Shown here: positions 19,111 through 26,020 of the stretch, piece after piece | Numbering within the stretch: the stretch's first letter is position 1 | Layout of the letters: the number at the start of each line of letters is the position of its first letter | DNA from: Acidovorax sp. A1169 | GTDB lineage: Bacteria > Pseudomonadota > Gammaproteobacteria > Burkholderiales > Burkholderiaceae_C | NCBI RefSeq assembly: GCF_030704685.1 | Contig: NZ_JAUZDX010000002.1 | Span: 248,001 to 312,000 of the forward strand | Length of the DNA: 64,000 nucleotides | Reading direction: 5' to 3' | Position numbers and translations under genes: made by a program | The notes under the pieces: generated by a model | Database searches by the model: none | Told to the model about the DNA's origin: nothing | What the model saw: the letters and a program-made list of their open reading frames with translations, nothing else

Positions 19111-19689
19111 ATGACCTCCACTGCATCCCCTGCTGCCACACCCGCCACGCTGTACCAGCGCGTGATGGGCGTGGACTTCGATCGGCTGGCGTCGCCAGTG
19201 GCGCGCTTTCACCGCCTGGCGGGGACGCAGGTGCTGCACGGCCAGGTGCAGGTGCAGGCCCCCGCATCGCTGCTGGGCCGGGTGCTGGCCTGGGGGCTCG
19301 GGGCGCCGCAGCAGGCGGGGCAGGGCGCGATCCGCTTCGAGCTCGATGCCACTCCCGGTGCCGAGGTCTGGACGCGCATCTTCCCCACCCGCACCATGCA
19401 ATCCACTTTGCGCGAGGCGCCGGGCTTTGTCGAGGAGCACATGGGTGCGGCGCGGCTGCTGTTCGGCCTCACGGCGGTCGAGGGCGGCCGGCTGGAGATG
19501 CGCCTGGTGCGCATGCGTTTTCTGGGCATTCCCTGCCCGCGCTGGCTGCAGCCCGCCATCGTGGCGCGCGAGACGGGGCAGGGCGATGACGAACTGCACT
19601 TCGACGTGCAGGCCAGCGTGCCCTGGATCGGCCGGGTGGTGGGCTACCGGGGGCAACTGCAGGTGCCTGCCGACGCGCGAACACCATGA
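19111..19689 (+). CDS. DUF4166 domain protein
   Basis: 192 residues matching the DUF4166 pattern: an N-terminal LYQRVMGVDFDRLASPVARF helix, GQVQVQAP, WTRIFPTRTMQSTLREA, and a C-terminal DVQASVPWIGRVVGYRGQL strand region. Members often sit beside or fused to saccharopine dehydrogenase-like or DCC-family proteins, and here the stop overlaps the next gene (DCC family) by four bases. No signal peptide and no catalytic motif can be named. Function unknown. Confidence 0.82.
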   Translation: MTSTASPAATPATLYQRVMGVDFDRLASPVARFHRLAGTQVLHGQVQVQAPASLLGRVLAWGLGAPQQAGQGAIRFELDATPGAEVWTRIFPTRTMQSTLREAPGFVEEHMGAARLLFGLTAVEGGRLEMRLVRMRFLGIPCPRWLQPAIVARETGQGDDELHFDVQASVPWIGRVVGYRGQLQVPADARTP

Positions 19690-20087
19690 TTGTCGTCTTC
19701 GACGCCAAGTGCCTGCTGTGCAATGGCTGGGTGCAGTTCCTGCTGCGCCATGACCGCGCGGGCCGCATCCGCTTTGCCTCCATCCAGGGGCAAGAGGGCC
19801 TGCGCCTGCTGCACGAGGCGGGCCTTCAGGTCGATGGCCTGCAGACCCTGCTGGTGGTCGAGGACAAGGAAGACGGTGGCCGCACCTGGCAGCACACGGC
19901 CGCCATCCTGCGCATCCTGCACGCTCTGGGCTGGCCCTGGCGGCTGGCGTGGGTGGGCTGGCTGGTGCCGGCCCCGCTGCGCGATGCGCTGTACCGGTTG
20001 GTGGCGCGCAACCGTTATCGCATCTGGGGACGGTCGGACGTCTGCATGGTGCCCGCGCCGGAGCACGCAGGGCGGTTTTTGGATTAG
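19686..20087 (+). CDS. DCC-family (DUF393) thiol-disulfide oxidoreductase-like protein
   Basis: 133 residues. The N-terminal VVFDAKCLLCNGWVQFLLRH carries the D-x-x-C-x-x-C motif that defines the family, and the rest (FASIQGQEGLRLL, AAILRILHALG) follows its pattern. It is predicted to be a thioredoxin-like redox protein, but substrates are unknown. Its ATG overlaps the DUF4166 stop. Its own TAG stop is made from the TA target duplication plus the first base of the inserted element at 20087. The insertion may therefore have replaced the original C-terminus. Confidence 0.85.
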   Translation: MIVVFDAKCLLCNGWVQFLLRHDRAGRIRFASIQGQEGLRLLHEAGLQVDGLQTLLVVEDKEDGGRTWQHTAAILRILHALGWPWRLAWVGWLVPAPLRDALYRLVARNRYRIWGRSDVCMVPAPEHAGRFLD

Positions 20088-20352
20088 GGCCTGTTCACAC
20101 TAATTTCGGGGTCGCGAAGGCCCTTGCCGGCGGGCCAATCTAGGCGCGCGACGCGGCGTGTGCCCTTGCACACGCAAGGAGCGCAACGACGAGTGGCGCG
20201 CCGGCAAGGGCCTTCCCTCCGGGTTGCCCGGCCTGGGGGCCGTCTGCGACGTTGCCCGTGCTTGCAAGGTGCCTACCTTGCTGCACACGGGCGCCTTGCA
20301 TCCAGCCCCCAGGCCGGCCAACGCGATCCCCGAAATTAGTGTGAACAGGCCC
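20087..20352. mobile_element. 266-bp MITE-like element with 25-bp terminal inverted repeats
   Basis: The left end (20087-20111, starting GGGCCTGTTCACAC) and right end (20328-20352) are perfect 25-bp inverted repeats. After a one-base indel the match continues for five more bases (TCGCG/CGCGA). TA dinucleotides flank both sides (20085-86 and 20353-54), as expected for a TA target duplication. Inside there are only short open frames and further inverted segments (ggcccttgccggc near 20119 and gccggcaagggcc near 20200). It is too short to encode a transposase and would be moved in trans. TA-targeting IS630/Tc1-type or IS5-type elements are possible parents. Both neighbouring genes end on its edges. 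Confidence 0.82.
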
Positions 20353-20972
20353 TAGATTCGCGCTTTGACGTGGAAGAGGGCGGTGCGCCCTTCGGTATCG
20401 GGGCTGGGCGCAAAGCTGTATTCCAGCGGCGCACTGGCATCGCGCGCAATGGTCAGCAGGCCCAGGCCGGCGCCCTTGCTCAGCGTGTCGGTGGTGTTGT
20501 GGTCGGGGTTGCGCAGTTGCTCCCGGTAGCTTTGCTTGATCTCCTCCAGGCTCATGGCGCGCAGGGCGTCGAGCTTGTCGGTCAGGCGCGGCACATGGGC
20601 CGCATCCACGGCGTTGCTGCAGACGATCCAGTATTGGGCGGGGGCTTCGCTTGCCTGCACGTCGGCAGGCAGGTCCTTGCCCACGCCGATGGCGCCCTTG
20701 GGGGCGGGCGCTGCTGGCACATCAGCCGCTGCCGTTGTCTGCGCGTCGTCGTCGGGCGGCACCGCATAGTGCAGGATGTTGTGCGCCATCTCCACGAAGG
20801 TGGAGAACAGCTTTCGCTTGGCCGGGCCCGAGGCATCCTCGGTGGCCAGGCGCTGCTTGAGCGAGTCGGCCGCTGCGGCCACCACGGCAGGCGTGAACTC
20901 ACCGGCGTAGTAGAACAGCACGCCGCAGTCCTGCGCATTGGCCTGGAAGCGTTCGAAATCGGGGCCGTTCAT
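20352..20972 (-). CDS. SiaB-like family protein kinase (DUF6272)
   Basis: 206 residues. An N-box-like FVEMAHNILHYA (about 66-77) and a G-box-like KGAGLGLLTIARDA near the C-terminus mark the GHKL-type fold of SiaB kinases. In Pseudomonas SiaB phosphorylates SiaC in the SiaABCD threonine-phosphorylation pathway that controls c-di-GMP and aggregation. No siaA, siaC or siaD is in the window, so this copy is an orphan here. The ATG at 20972 gives the expected N-terminus; a GTG 150 bases upstream is in frame but unlikely. Its TAG stop is formed by the element edge and TA duplication at 20352-20354. Confidence 0.75.
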   Translation of the reverse strand: MNGPDFERFQANAQDCGVLFYYAGEFTPAVVAAAADSLKQRLATEDASGPAKRKLFSTFVEMAHNILHYAVPPDDDAQTTAAADVPAAPAPKGAIGVGKDLPADVQASEAPAQYWIVCSNAVDAAHVPRLTDKLDALRAMSLEEIKQSYREQLRNPDHNTTDTLSKGAGLGLLTIARDASAPLEYSFAPSPDTEGRTALFHVKARI

Positions 20973-21143
20973 GCGTCGGCTCCGGATGGGTCCACAAGGG
21001 AAAAGGGCCGTGCCGCCTGGACGAAGGCGCCAGTGGCCAGGCAACTGGCAAGAAAAGACATGCAGGAAGAACCGGTGATGCTGCGAATTGCCCCCGATTC
21101 TTGCCGGCTTGCGTGACGGCACCGTGACGCTCTTTGTGGCAGC

Positions 21144-22226
21144 TCAGGCGGTGCCGGCTTCTGCCTCACGGGGGAAGGTCACCACATGGTCTGCTTCGGC
21201 GCGTATGCCGATCCACTCGCCCACGGCATGGTCGTGGTGGCTGGGCACATGCGCCAGCACGCTCTGGCCGCTGACTAGGCGCAGGGTGTACAGGAACTCC
21301 GAGCCGCGGAACGACTTGCGCACGATCTGCGCCTGCACCGGGGATGCGTCGTCGTGCACGATGTCATCGGCACGCAGCAGCACGTCGCATTCGCCGCCGG
21401 GGTAGCTTGCGGGCAAGGGGCATTCGGCCAGGTCGGTCAGCTCGCCCACCGGCGTCTGTGCCACCACGTTGCTGCCGCGCTGCACCAGGGTGGCGGGGGC
21501 GAACACCCCGTGGCCGATGAAGTCCGCCACGAAGCGCGTGGCCGGGCGGTGGTAGAGGGTGTAGGCATCGTCCCACTGGTGCAGCCGGCCTTCGTGCATC
21601 ACGCCGATCACGTCGCCGATGGCAAAGGCTTCGAGCTGGTCGTGCGTGACGAACAGGGCCGTGGCGCCCGCCGCCTTCAATATGCCGCGCACCTCGTGCG
21701 CCAGGCGCTCGCGCAGGTCCACGTCGAGGTTGGAGAACGGCTCGTCCAGCAGCATCAGCTGCGGGCGCGGCGCCATGGCGCGGGCCAGCGCCACGCGCTG
21801 CTGCTGGCCGCCCGACAGTTCGTGTGGAAAGCGCTGCTCGCTGCCTTCCAGCCCCACCAGCGTCAGCACCTCGGCCACGCGCGCGGCCTGCTCGGCGCGC
21901 GGCAGGTGGTGGATGCCGAAGGCCACGTTGCGCCCCACCGAGAGGTGCGGAAACAGCGCATAGTCCTGGAACACCATGCCGATGCGCCGCTGCTCGGGCG
22001 GCACGCTCACGCTGGCGCTGCTGACCACCTGCTGCGTCAGGCTGATCTGCCCGCCAAAGACAGGTTCGAGCCCGGCCACGGCGCGCAGCAAGGTCGTCTT
22101 GCCGCAGCCCGAGGGGCCGATCAGCACGCCGATATCGCCTGCGCGCAGGCCCAGGGACACGTTCTGCACGGCGGCGCGGGGGCGGCCTGCATAGCGCACT
22201 TCAAGTTGGGAGACCTCTAGGAACAT
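21144..22226 (-). CDS. fbpC: Ferric iron ABC transporter ATP-binding protein (FbpC-like)
   Basis: 360-residue CUT1/FbpC-type ATPase. Walker A is GPSGCGKTTLL, the Q-loop FQDYALFPHL, the signature LSGGQQQRVALARA, and Walker B LMLLDEPFSNLD. The H-loop is FVTHDQLEA, and a C-terminal TOBE-like domain (about 240-350) follows. It should energise uptake of free ferric iron with the divergently encoded permease at 22272. The start MFLEVSQLEV at 22226 is preferred; an ATG at 22235 is in frame. The substrate-binding protein FbpA is not adjacent. Iron is inferred from resemblance to Fbp rather than to potA or sulfate ATPases. Confidence 0.85.
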   Translation of the reverse strand: MFLEVSQLEVRYAGRPRAAVQNVSLGLRAGDIGVLIGPSGCGKTTLLRAVAGLEPVFGGQISLTQQVVSSASVSVPPEQRRIGMVFQDYALFPHLSVGRNVAFGIHHLPRAEQAARVAEVLTLVGLEGSEQRFPHELSGGQQQRVALARAMAPRPQLMLLDEPFSNLDVDLRERLAHEVRGILKAAGATALFVTHDQLEAFAIGDVIGVMHEGRLHQWDDAYTLYHRPATRFVADFIGHGVFAPATLVQRGSNVVAQTPVGELTDLAECPLPASYPGGECDVLLRADDIVHDDASPVQAQIVRKSFRGSEFLYTLRLVSGQSVLAHVPSHHDHAVGEWIGIRAEADHVVTFPREAEAGTA

Positions 22227-22253
22227 AGGCCCCATTTTAGGTGGATGGGCTCG

Positions 22254-22272
22254 AATGCTTAAAATTCGCATT
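22254..22272. promoter_or_regulatory. Candidate Fur-type palindrome between fbpC and fbpB
   Basis: AATGCTTAAAATTCGCATT is a 19-base AT-rich interrupted palindrome (AATGC/GCATT arms) in the 45-base divergent gap. Ten of 19 positions agree with the classical Fur consensus and the length matches. It is the only AT-rich patch in the region. The match is modest and the call is an inference from position and gene function. Confidence 0.35.
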
Positions 22273-23975
22273 TGCATTTCCGAACTTCCCTGCTGCCCCG
22301 GGCGCGGGGCCGGCATGCCCTGACCCCTTTGCCGAGCCCTTTTGCCTTGCGCCGCACACCGTTTCGCTTCTTCCACACCCTTCCCCTGGTCCTGCTCGCC
22401 GGCATCCTTGTGCTGCCCGTGCTGGCGGTGCTGGCCTCGTGGCTGCCATTCGGGCAGACCGATGCACTGGCCGGCCCCATCCTGCGCGAGATGGCTACCA
22501 CCGTGCTGCCCGGCTATGTGTGGACCACGCTGTGGCTGAGCCTGCTGGTGGCGCTGGGCGCGGCCACCGTGGGCACGGCGGCTGCGGCGGCGGTGACGCT
22601 GTTCGACTTCCCGGGCCGGCGCACCTTCGAGTGGCTGCTGCTGCTGCCCCTGGCCATGCCGGCCTATGTCACGGCCTATGCCTACACCGACTTCCTGCAG
22701 TTCAGCGGCCCCTTGCAGGTGGGGCTGCGCGCCACCTTCGGGCTCGAAGGCCGGCTGCTGCCCGAGGTGCGCAGCCTGGGCGGCGCGGTCTGGGTGTTCA
22801 TCTTCTCGCTGTACCCCTATGTCTACCTGCTGGCGCGCACGGCGCTGGGCGAGCGCGCCGCCCACCTGATGGAGGCTGCGCGCCTGCTCGGTGCACCGCT
22901 GCCCCGGCGCATCCGCGCCGTGGCCCTGCCGCTGGCGCGCCCGGCCGTGGCCGCCGGCGTGGCCCTGGTGCTGATGGAAACGCTGGCCGACTTTGGCGTG
23001 GCCAGCTACTTCGGCATCCAGACCTTCACCACCGGCATCTACAAGGCCTGGCTGTCCATGGACAACCGGCTCGCCGCCGCACAGCTGGCCACCATGCTGC
23101 TGGTGGTGGTGATGGCCCTGCTGCACCTGGAGCAGCGGGCTCAGAAGCGCATGCGCTTTGCGGGTGGCCTGGGCCGCGCCGGCTCGGCCGAGGCACAGCC
23201 CCTGGCGCTGCGCGGCGGGCGCCGCCTGCTGGCCTGGGCCGTGTGCACGGTGCCAGTGCTCATGGGCTTCGTGGCGCCGGTGGTCTTCATGCTGCGGCCG
23301 CTGGCGGCCGACTGGTCGGTGCTGCCCTGGGGGCGCTTCATCGAGTGGGCCTGGAACAGCGTGCGGCTGGGCGGCATCACCGCCGCGCTGGCCGTGGTGG
23401 TGGCCCTGTCCCTGGCATTTGCCGTGCGCCGCAGCGCCGATGCCGTGACGCGCGGCGTGGTGCAACTGGTGAGCCTGGGCTACGCCGTGCCCGGCGCCGT
23501 CATCGTGGTGGGCCTGCTGCTGCCCGTGGGCTGGCTGCAGGCGGCCGTGCCGCAGTGGGGCGTGGGTGCCTTGGTAACGGCCACGGCCGTGGGCATCGTC
23601 TGGGCCTACCTGGTGCGCTTTTGCGCCGTGGCGCTGCAGTCCATGCAAAGCGGCTACGCGCGCATTCCACACAGCCTGGACGACTCGGCGCGCATGCTGG
23701 GCACGGGCAGCGCCGGCCTGCTGGCGCGCGTGCACTGGCCGCTGCTCAAGCGCTCCACCGCTGCCGCCGCGCTGCTGGTCTTCGTGGACGTGATGAAGGA
23801 GTTGCCCGCCACCATGGTGCTGCGCCCCTTCAACAGCGACACCCTGGCCGTGGTGGCCTACCAGCTCGCGCGCGACGAGCGCCTGGGCGAGGCCGCGCTG
23901 CCCTCGCTGGCCCTGGTGGCCGTGGGGCTGGTGCCGGTGATATTGCTCAGCCGCACCCTGCGTAGCCGCAACTGA
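22272..23975 (+). CDS. fbpB: Ferric iron ABC transporter permease (FbpB-like)
   Basis: 567-residue two-domain permease with about 12 membrane segments and two binding-protein-dependent transport modules. The EAA-type loops are LMEAARLLGAPLPRRIRAVAL in the first half and LDDSARMLGTGSAGLLARVH in the second. Both face the cytoplasm to contact FbpC. No ATG lies near the start. TTG at 22272 is the earliest plausible codon, and the true start could be a later TTG or CTG, because conserved sequence begins around the first membrane segment (FFHTLPLVLLAGILVLPVLA). It is divergent from fbpC with shared regulation likely. Confidence 0.83.
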   Translation: MHFRTSLLPRARGRHALTPLPSPFALRRTPFRFFHTLPLVLLAGILVLPVLAVLASWLPFGQTDALAGPILREMATTVLPGYVWTTLWLSLLVALGAATVGTAAAAAVTLFDFPGRRTFEWLLLLPLAMPAYVTAYAYTDFLQFSGPLQVGLRATFGLEGRLLPEVRSLGGAVWVFIFSLYPYVYLLARTALGERAAHLMEAARLLGAPLPRRIRAVALPLARPAVAAGVALVLMETLADFGVASYFGIQTFTTGIYKAWLSMDNRLAAAQLATMLLVVVMALLHLEQRAQKRMRFAGGLGRAGSAEAQPLALRGGRRLLAWAVCTVPVLMGFVAPVVFMLRPLAADWSVLPWGRFIEWAWNSVRLGGITAALAVVVALSLAFAVRRSADAVTRGVVQLVSLGYAVPGAVIVVGLLLPVGWLQAAVPQWGVGALVTATAVGIVWAYLVRFCAVALQSMQSGYARIPHSLDDSARMLGTGSAGLLARVHWPLLKRSTAAAALLVFVDVMKELPATMVLRPFNSDTLAVVAYQLARDERLGEAALPSLALVAVGLVPVILLSRTLRSRN

Positions 23976-23985
23976 GTAAGGCATG

Positions 23986-24007
23986 AAAAAGCCGCCCGAA
24001 GGCGGCT
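23986..24007 (-). terminator. Rho-independent terminator for the minus-strand gene at 24034
   Basis: On the minus strand AGCCGCC, a TTCG loop and GGCGGCT are followed by a run of Ts (the As at 23986-23990). It lies just after the stop of the 105-residue secreted protein and also just downstream of fbpB, whose transcript would meet the same hairpin. Confidence 0.85.
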
Positions 24008-24033
24008 CGCTGGTTATGGGCACCCAGGGGGGC

Positions 24034-24351
24034 TCACTCGCTCCAGTTGGAGTGCTTCTCGCACAGCTTGTTGGTTTCCTTGCCCTTGCGGGTTTCGGCA
24101 AAGGTCACGAGGTTGCCCTTGAAGTCGTCGGGCGTCTCGTTCCACATGCAGGTGCACCAGGCCTGGGCCTTGGTCTGACCGCGAATGGGGCTCTTCTCGT
24201 CGCCGCCTTCGTACAGCTTGGCCGCGTAGCCCAGGCATTGCCGGTACTGCGCGTCGCCTGCGGGGGGGGTGTTGTAGTCGGTGGCTGCCAGCGCGGACGT
24301 GCCTGCGGCCAGGATGAGAAGGGCGCCGGTGAGCGTGCGGATCAATTGCAT
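24034..24351 (-). CDS. Small secreted protein of unknown function
   Basis: 105 residues with a clear signal peptide (MQLIRTLTGALLILAAGTSA, cut near ALAA). The mature part is about 80 residues with four cysteines (QCLGYA, WCTCMW, KLCEKH) that could form disulfides in the periplasm. No domain recognised. It stands alone between the Fbp and PepSY loci, with its own terminator and an AT-rich upstream region (24360-24470). Confidence 0.8.
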   Translation of the reverse strand: MQLIRTLTGALLILAAGTSALAATDYNTPPAGDAQYRQCLGYAAKLYEGGDEKSPIRGQTKAQAWCTCMWNETPDDFKGNLVTFAETRKGKETNKLCEKHSNWSE

Positions 24352-24471
24352 GGGGTAACCTCTGCCAAGGGGTTTTTAATGTTGAAGGTAGCGGTGCCCA
24401 GGTGAGTGCCACAATGCATTTGCCACCCGGGTGTTACGTAGTGTAGTTGTATGAAACAAAAAGTTTCAACA

Positions 24472-26007
24472 TTATTTCGCCGCCAGCTTCACCGCAGTGC
24501 CCTTGCCACGCCACTGGTATGACAACCTTCGCCAGCCCACGACCACTCCCGTAAAGCTCAGCAGCGTGCCCCCCAGGCTCAGCACCACGAGCACCACATC
24601 CCACAGCGGGCGGCGCGCCAGCAGCGGCCCCCAGTCCCAGCTGTGCAGCAGTGCGAACAGCCAGCGGCTGGCACGGCGGTGGGTGTCGCTCTTGTCCAGC
24701 ACGGCGCCGGTGTGGGGGTCGATGTGCACCCAGGTGGCGTGGGCGTCGGTGAACACCACACGCAGCACCGGCAGGGGCTTGTCGCCGCCGCCCGTCATGG
24801 TGTGCGCGGCGCGGCTGTAGTAGTGCATGTCGTACTCGCTCAGCGCCTCGCTGCGGGCCACCGGGTCCGGCAGAAGGTGCCCGGCGGCGGCCAGTAGTTG
24901 CTGCGTGTCCATGGCGTGGGGCTGGGCGGTGGCGGCATCGAGCAGGGCCGGCGCGCCCGTGGGGCTGGCCGCCTGCACCAGCGTGTGGCCGGCCGTGCGC
25001 ACCCAGCGCAGCTCGCGCGTGTTGGGCGAGGCGGCAGCCAGCAGGGCCTGCACACTGGCGGGCTGCGCGGGCAGCAGCAGCGGGCCGCCGTGCATGGCCT
25101 GCGTGCGCAAGGCCGGGGCGCCGCTGTCGAAGACCTTCCAAGGGTTCATGGACATCAGGCCGCTGAAGATCCAGGTCAGCGTGACCGCTGCGAACAGCAG
25201 CCCCGACACATGGTGCCAGCGCATCATGAAGCCCCGGTAGGGCGAGCGCGAGCCGCTCTTGTAGCGCCGTGTGAAGCGCCAGCGCATGATGCCCACCACG
25301 GTGCCGGTGATGGTCAGCACGATGCCGGCGATTGACAGCCAGTTCACGATGTCGGCCCACCAGGCGTTGAAGGCATTGCCGCGAAACGGGTAGAGCCAGT
25401 GGATCCAGGCGCCCACGTAGTTCCAGCCGCGTTCCGTGCGCGTGGCGTCTCGCACCACCTCGCCGGTGGTGCCCGAGACGTAGACCTCGGTGTCCGCCGC
25501 GTCGCCCAGCGCCAGGCGGTGCAGGGGGCGGTGGGCATCGAGGGCGCGCGAGTGGGTGAAGGCGTCCTCGTCCAGGCTGCCCAGGTAGCGCGGGGCGCTG
25601 CCGGGCGTGCCGGCAAAGGCCTGGGCCGATGCCGTGGCCCAGGCCGCGTCCACCCCGCGCAGCACCTGGCCGGTGCTGGCATCGACCACGGTGGCGGGAC
25701 CGCGCCTGGGTGCGCCCTGCGGCAGCACCAGGTAGACCGCCCGCCCGCCGCTGGCCACGGCCAGCCGCAGGTCCGACAGGGGCTTGCCGTCGATACCCGC
25801 CGCGCGCAGGGCCTGCGCGGGCTCCAGCGCGATGGCGGCCGTGCGCAGCGGTGCCATGTGCTCCAGCCGCTCGGTGGCCGTGAGCTTGGGGTAGCCCACG
25901 TACATCATCACCACGCCCGAGACAAACCACATGGCGAAAAAGGCGCACAGCACCACCCCCGCCCAGCGGTGCACGAGGTAGAGCCAGCGCTTGGCGTGCG
26001 GCAGCAT
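24472..26007 (-). CDS. PepSY-domain membrane protein
   Basis: 511 residues. The N-terminal WLYLVHRWAGVVLCAFFAMWFVSGVVMMYVG segment is the typical first helix of PepSY-associated proteins. Further membrane segments occur around 210-235 (WLSIAGIVLTITGTVVGIMR), 260-280 and near the C-terminus (VVLVVLSLGGTLLSFTGVVVG). PepSY domains lie in the periplasm (TGEVVRDATRTERGW, THTGAVLDKSDTHRRAS). Such proteins accompany TonB receptors and may reduce or handle the imported metal at the inner membrane. It begins 13 bases after the receptor stop, so it is in the same operon. Confidence 0.85.
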   Translation of the reverse strand: MLPHAKRWLYLVHRWAGVVLCAFFAMWFVSGVVMMYVGYPKLTATERLEHMAPLRTAAIALEPAQALRAAGIDGKPLSDLRLAVASGGRAVYLVLPQGAPRRGPATVVDASTGQVLRGVDAAWATASAQAFAGTPGSAPRYLGSLDEDAFTHSRALDAHRPLHRLALGDAADTEVYVSGTTGEVVRDATRTERGWNYVGAWIHWLYPFRGNAFNAWWADIVNWLSIAGIVLTITGTVVGIMRWRFTRRYKSGSRSPYRGFMMRWHHVSGLLFAAVTLTWIFSGLMSMNPWKVFDSGAPALRTQAMHGGPLLLPAQPASVQALLAAASPNTRELRWVRTAGHTLVQAASPTGAPALLDAATAQPHAMDTQQLLAAAGHLLPDPVARSEALSEYDMHYYSRAAHTMTGGGDKPLPVLRVVFTDAHATWVHIDPHTGAVLDKSDTHRRASRWLFALLHSWDWGPLLARRPLWDVVLVVLSLGGTLLSFTGVVVGWRRLSYQWRGKGTAVKLAAK

Positions 26008-26020
26008 GCTTGGCCCCTGC

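Noticed and set aside
22241..23965. 574-codon frame overlapping fbpB in another phase
   Set aside because: Arg/Gly/Ala-rich; the fbpB frame has membrane helices and permease loops.
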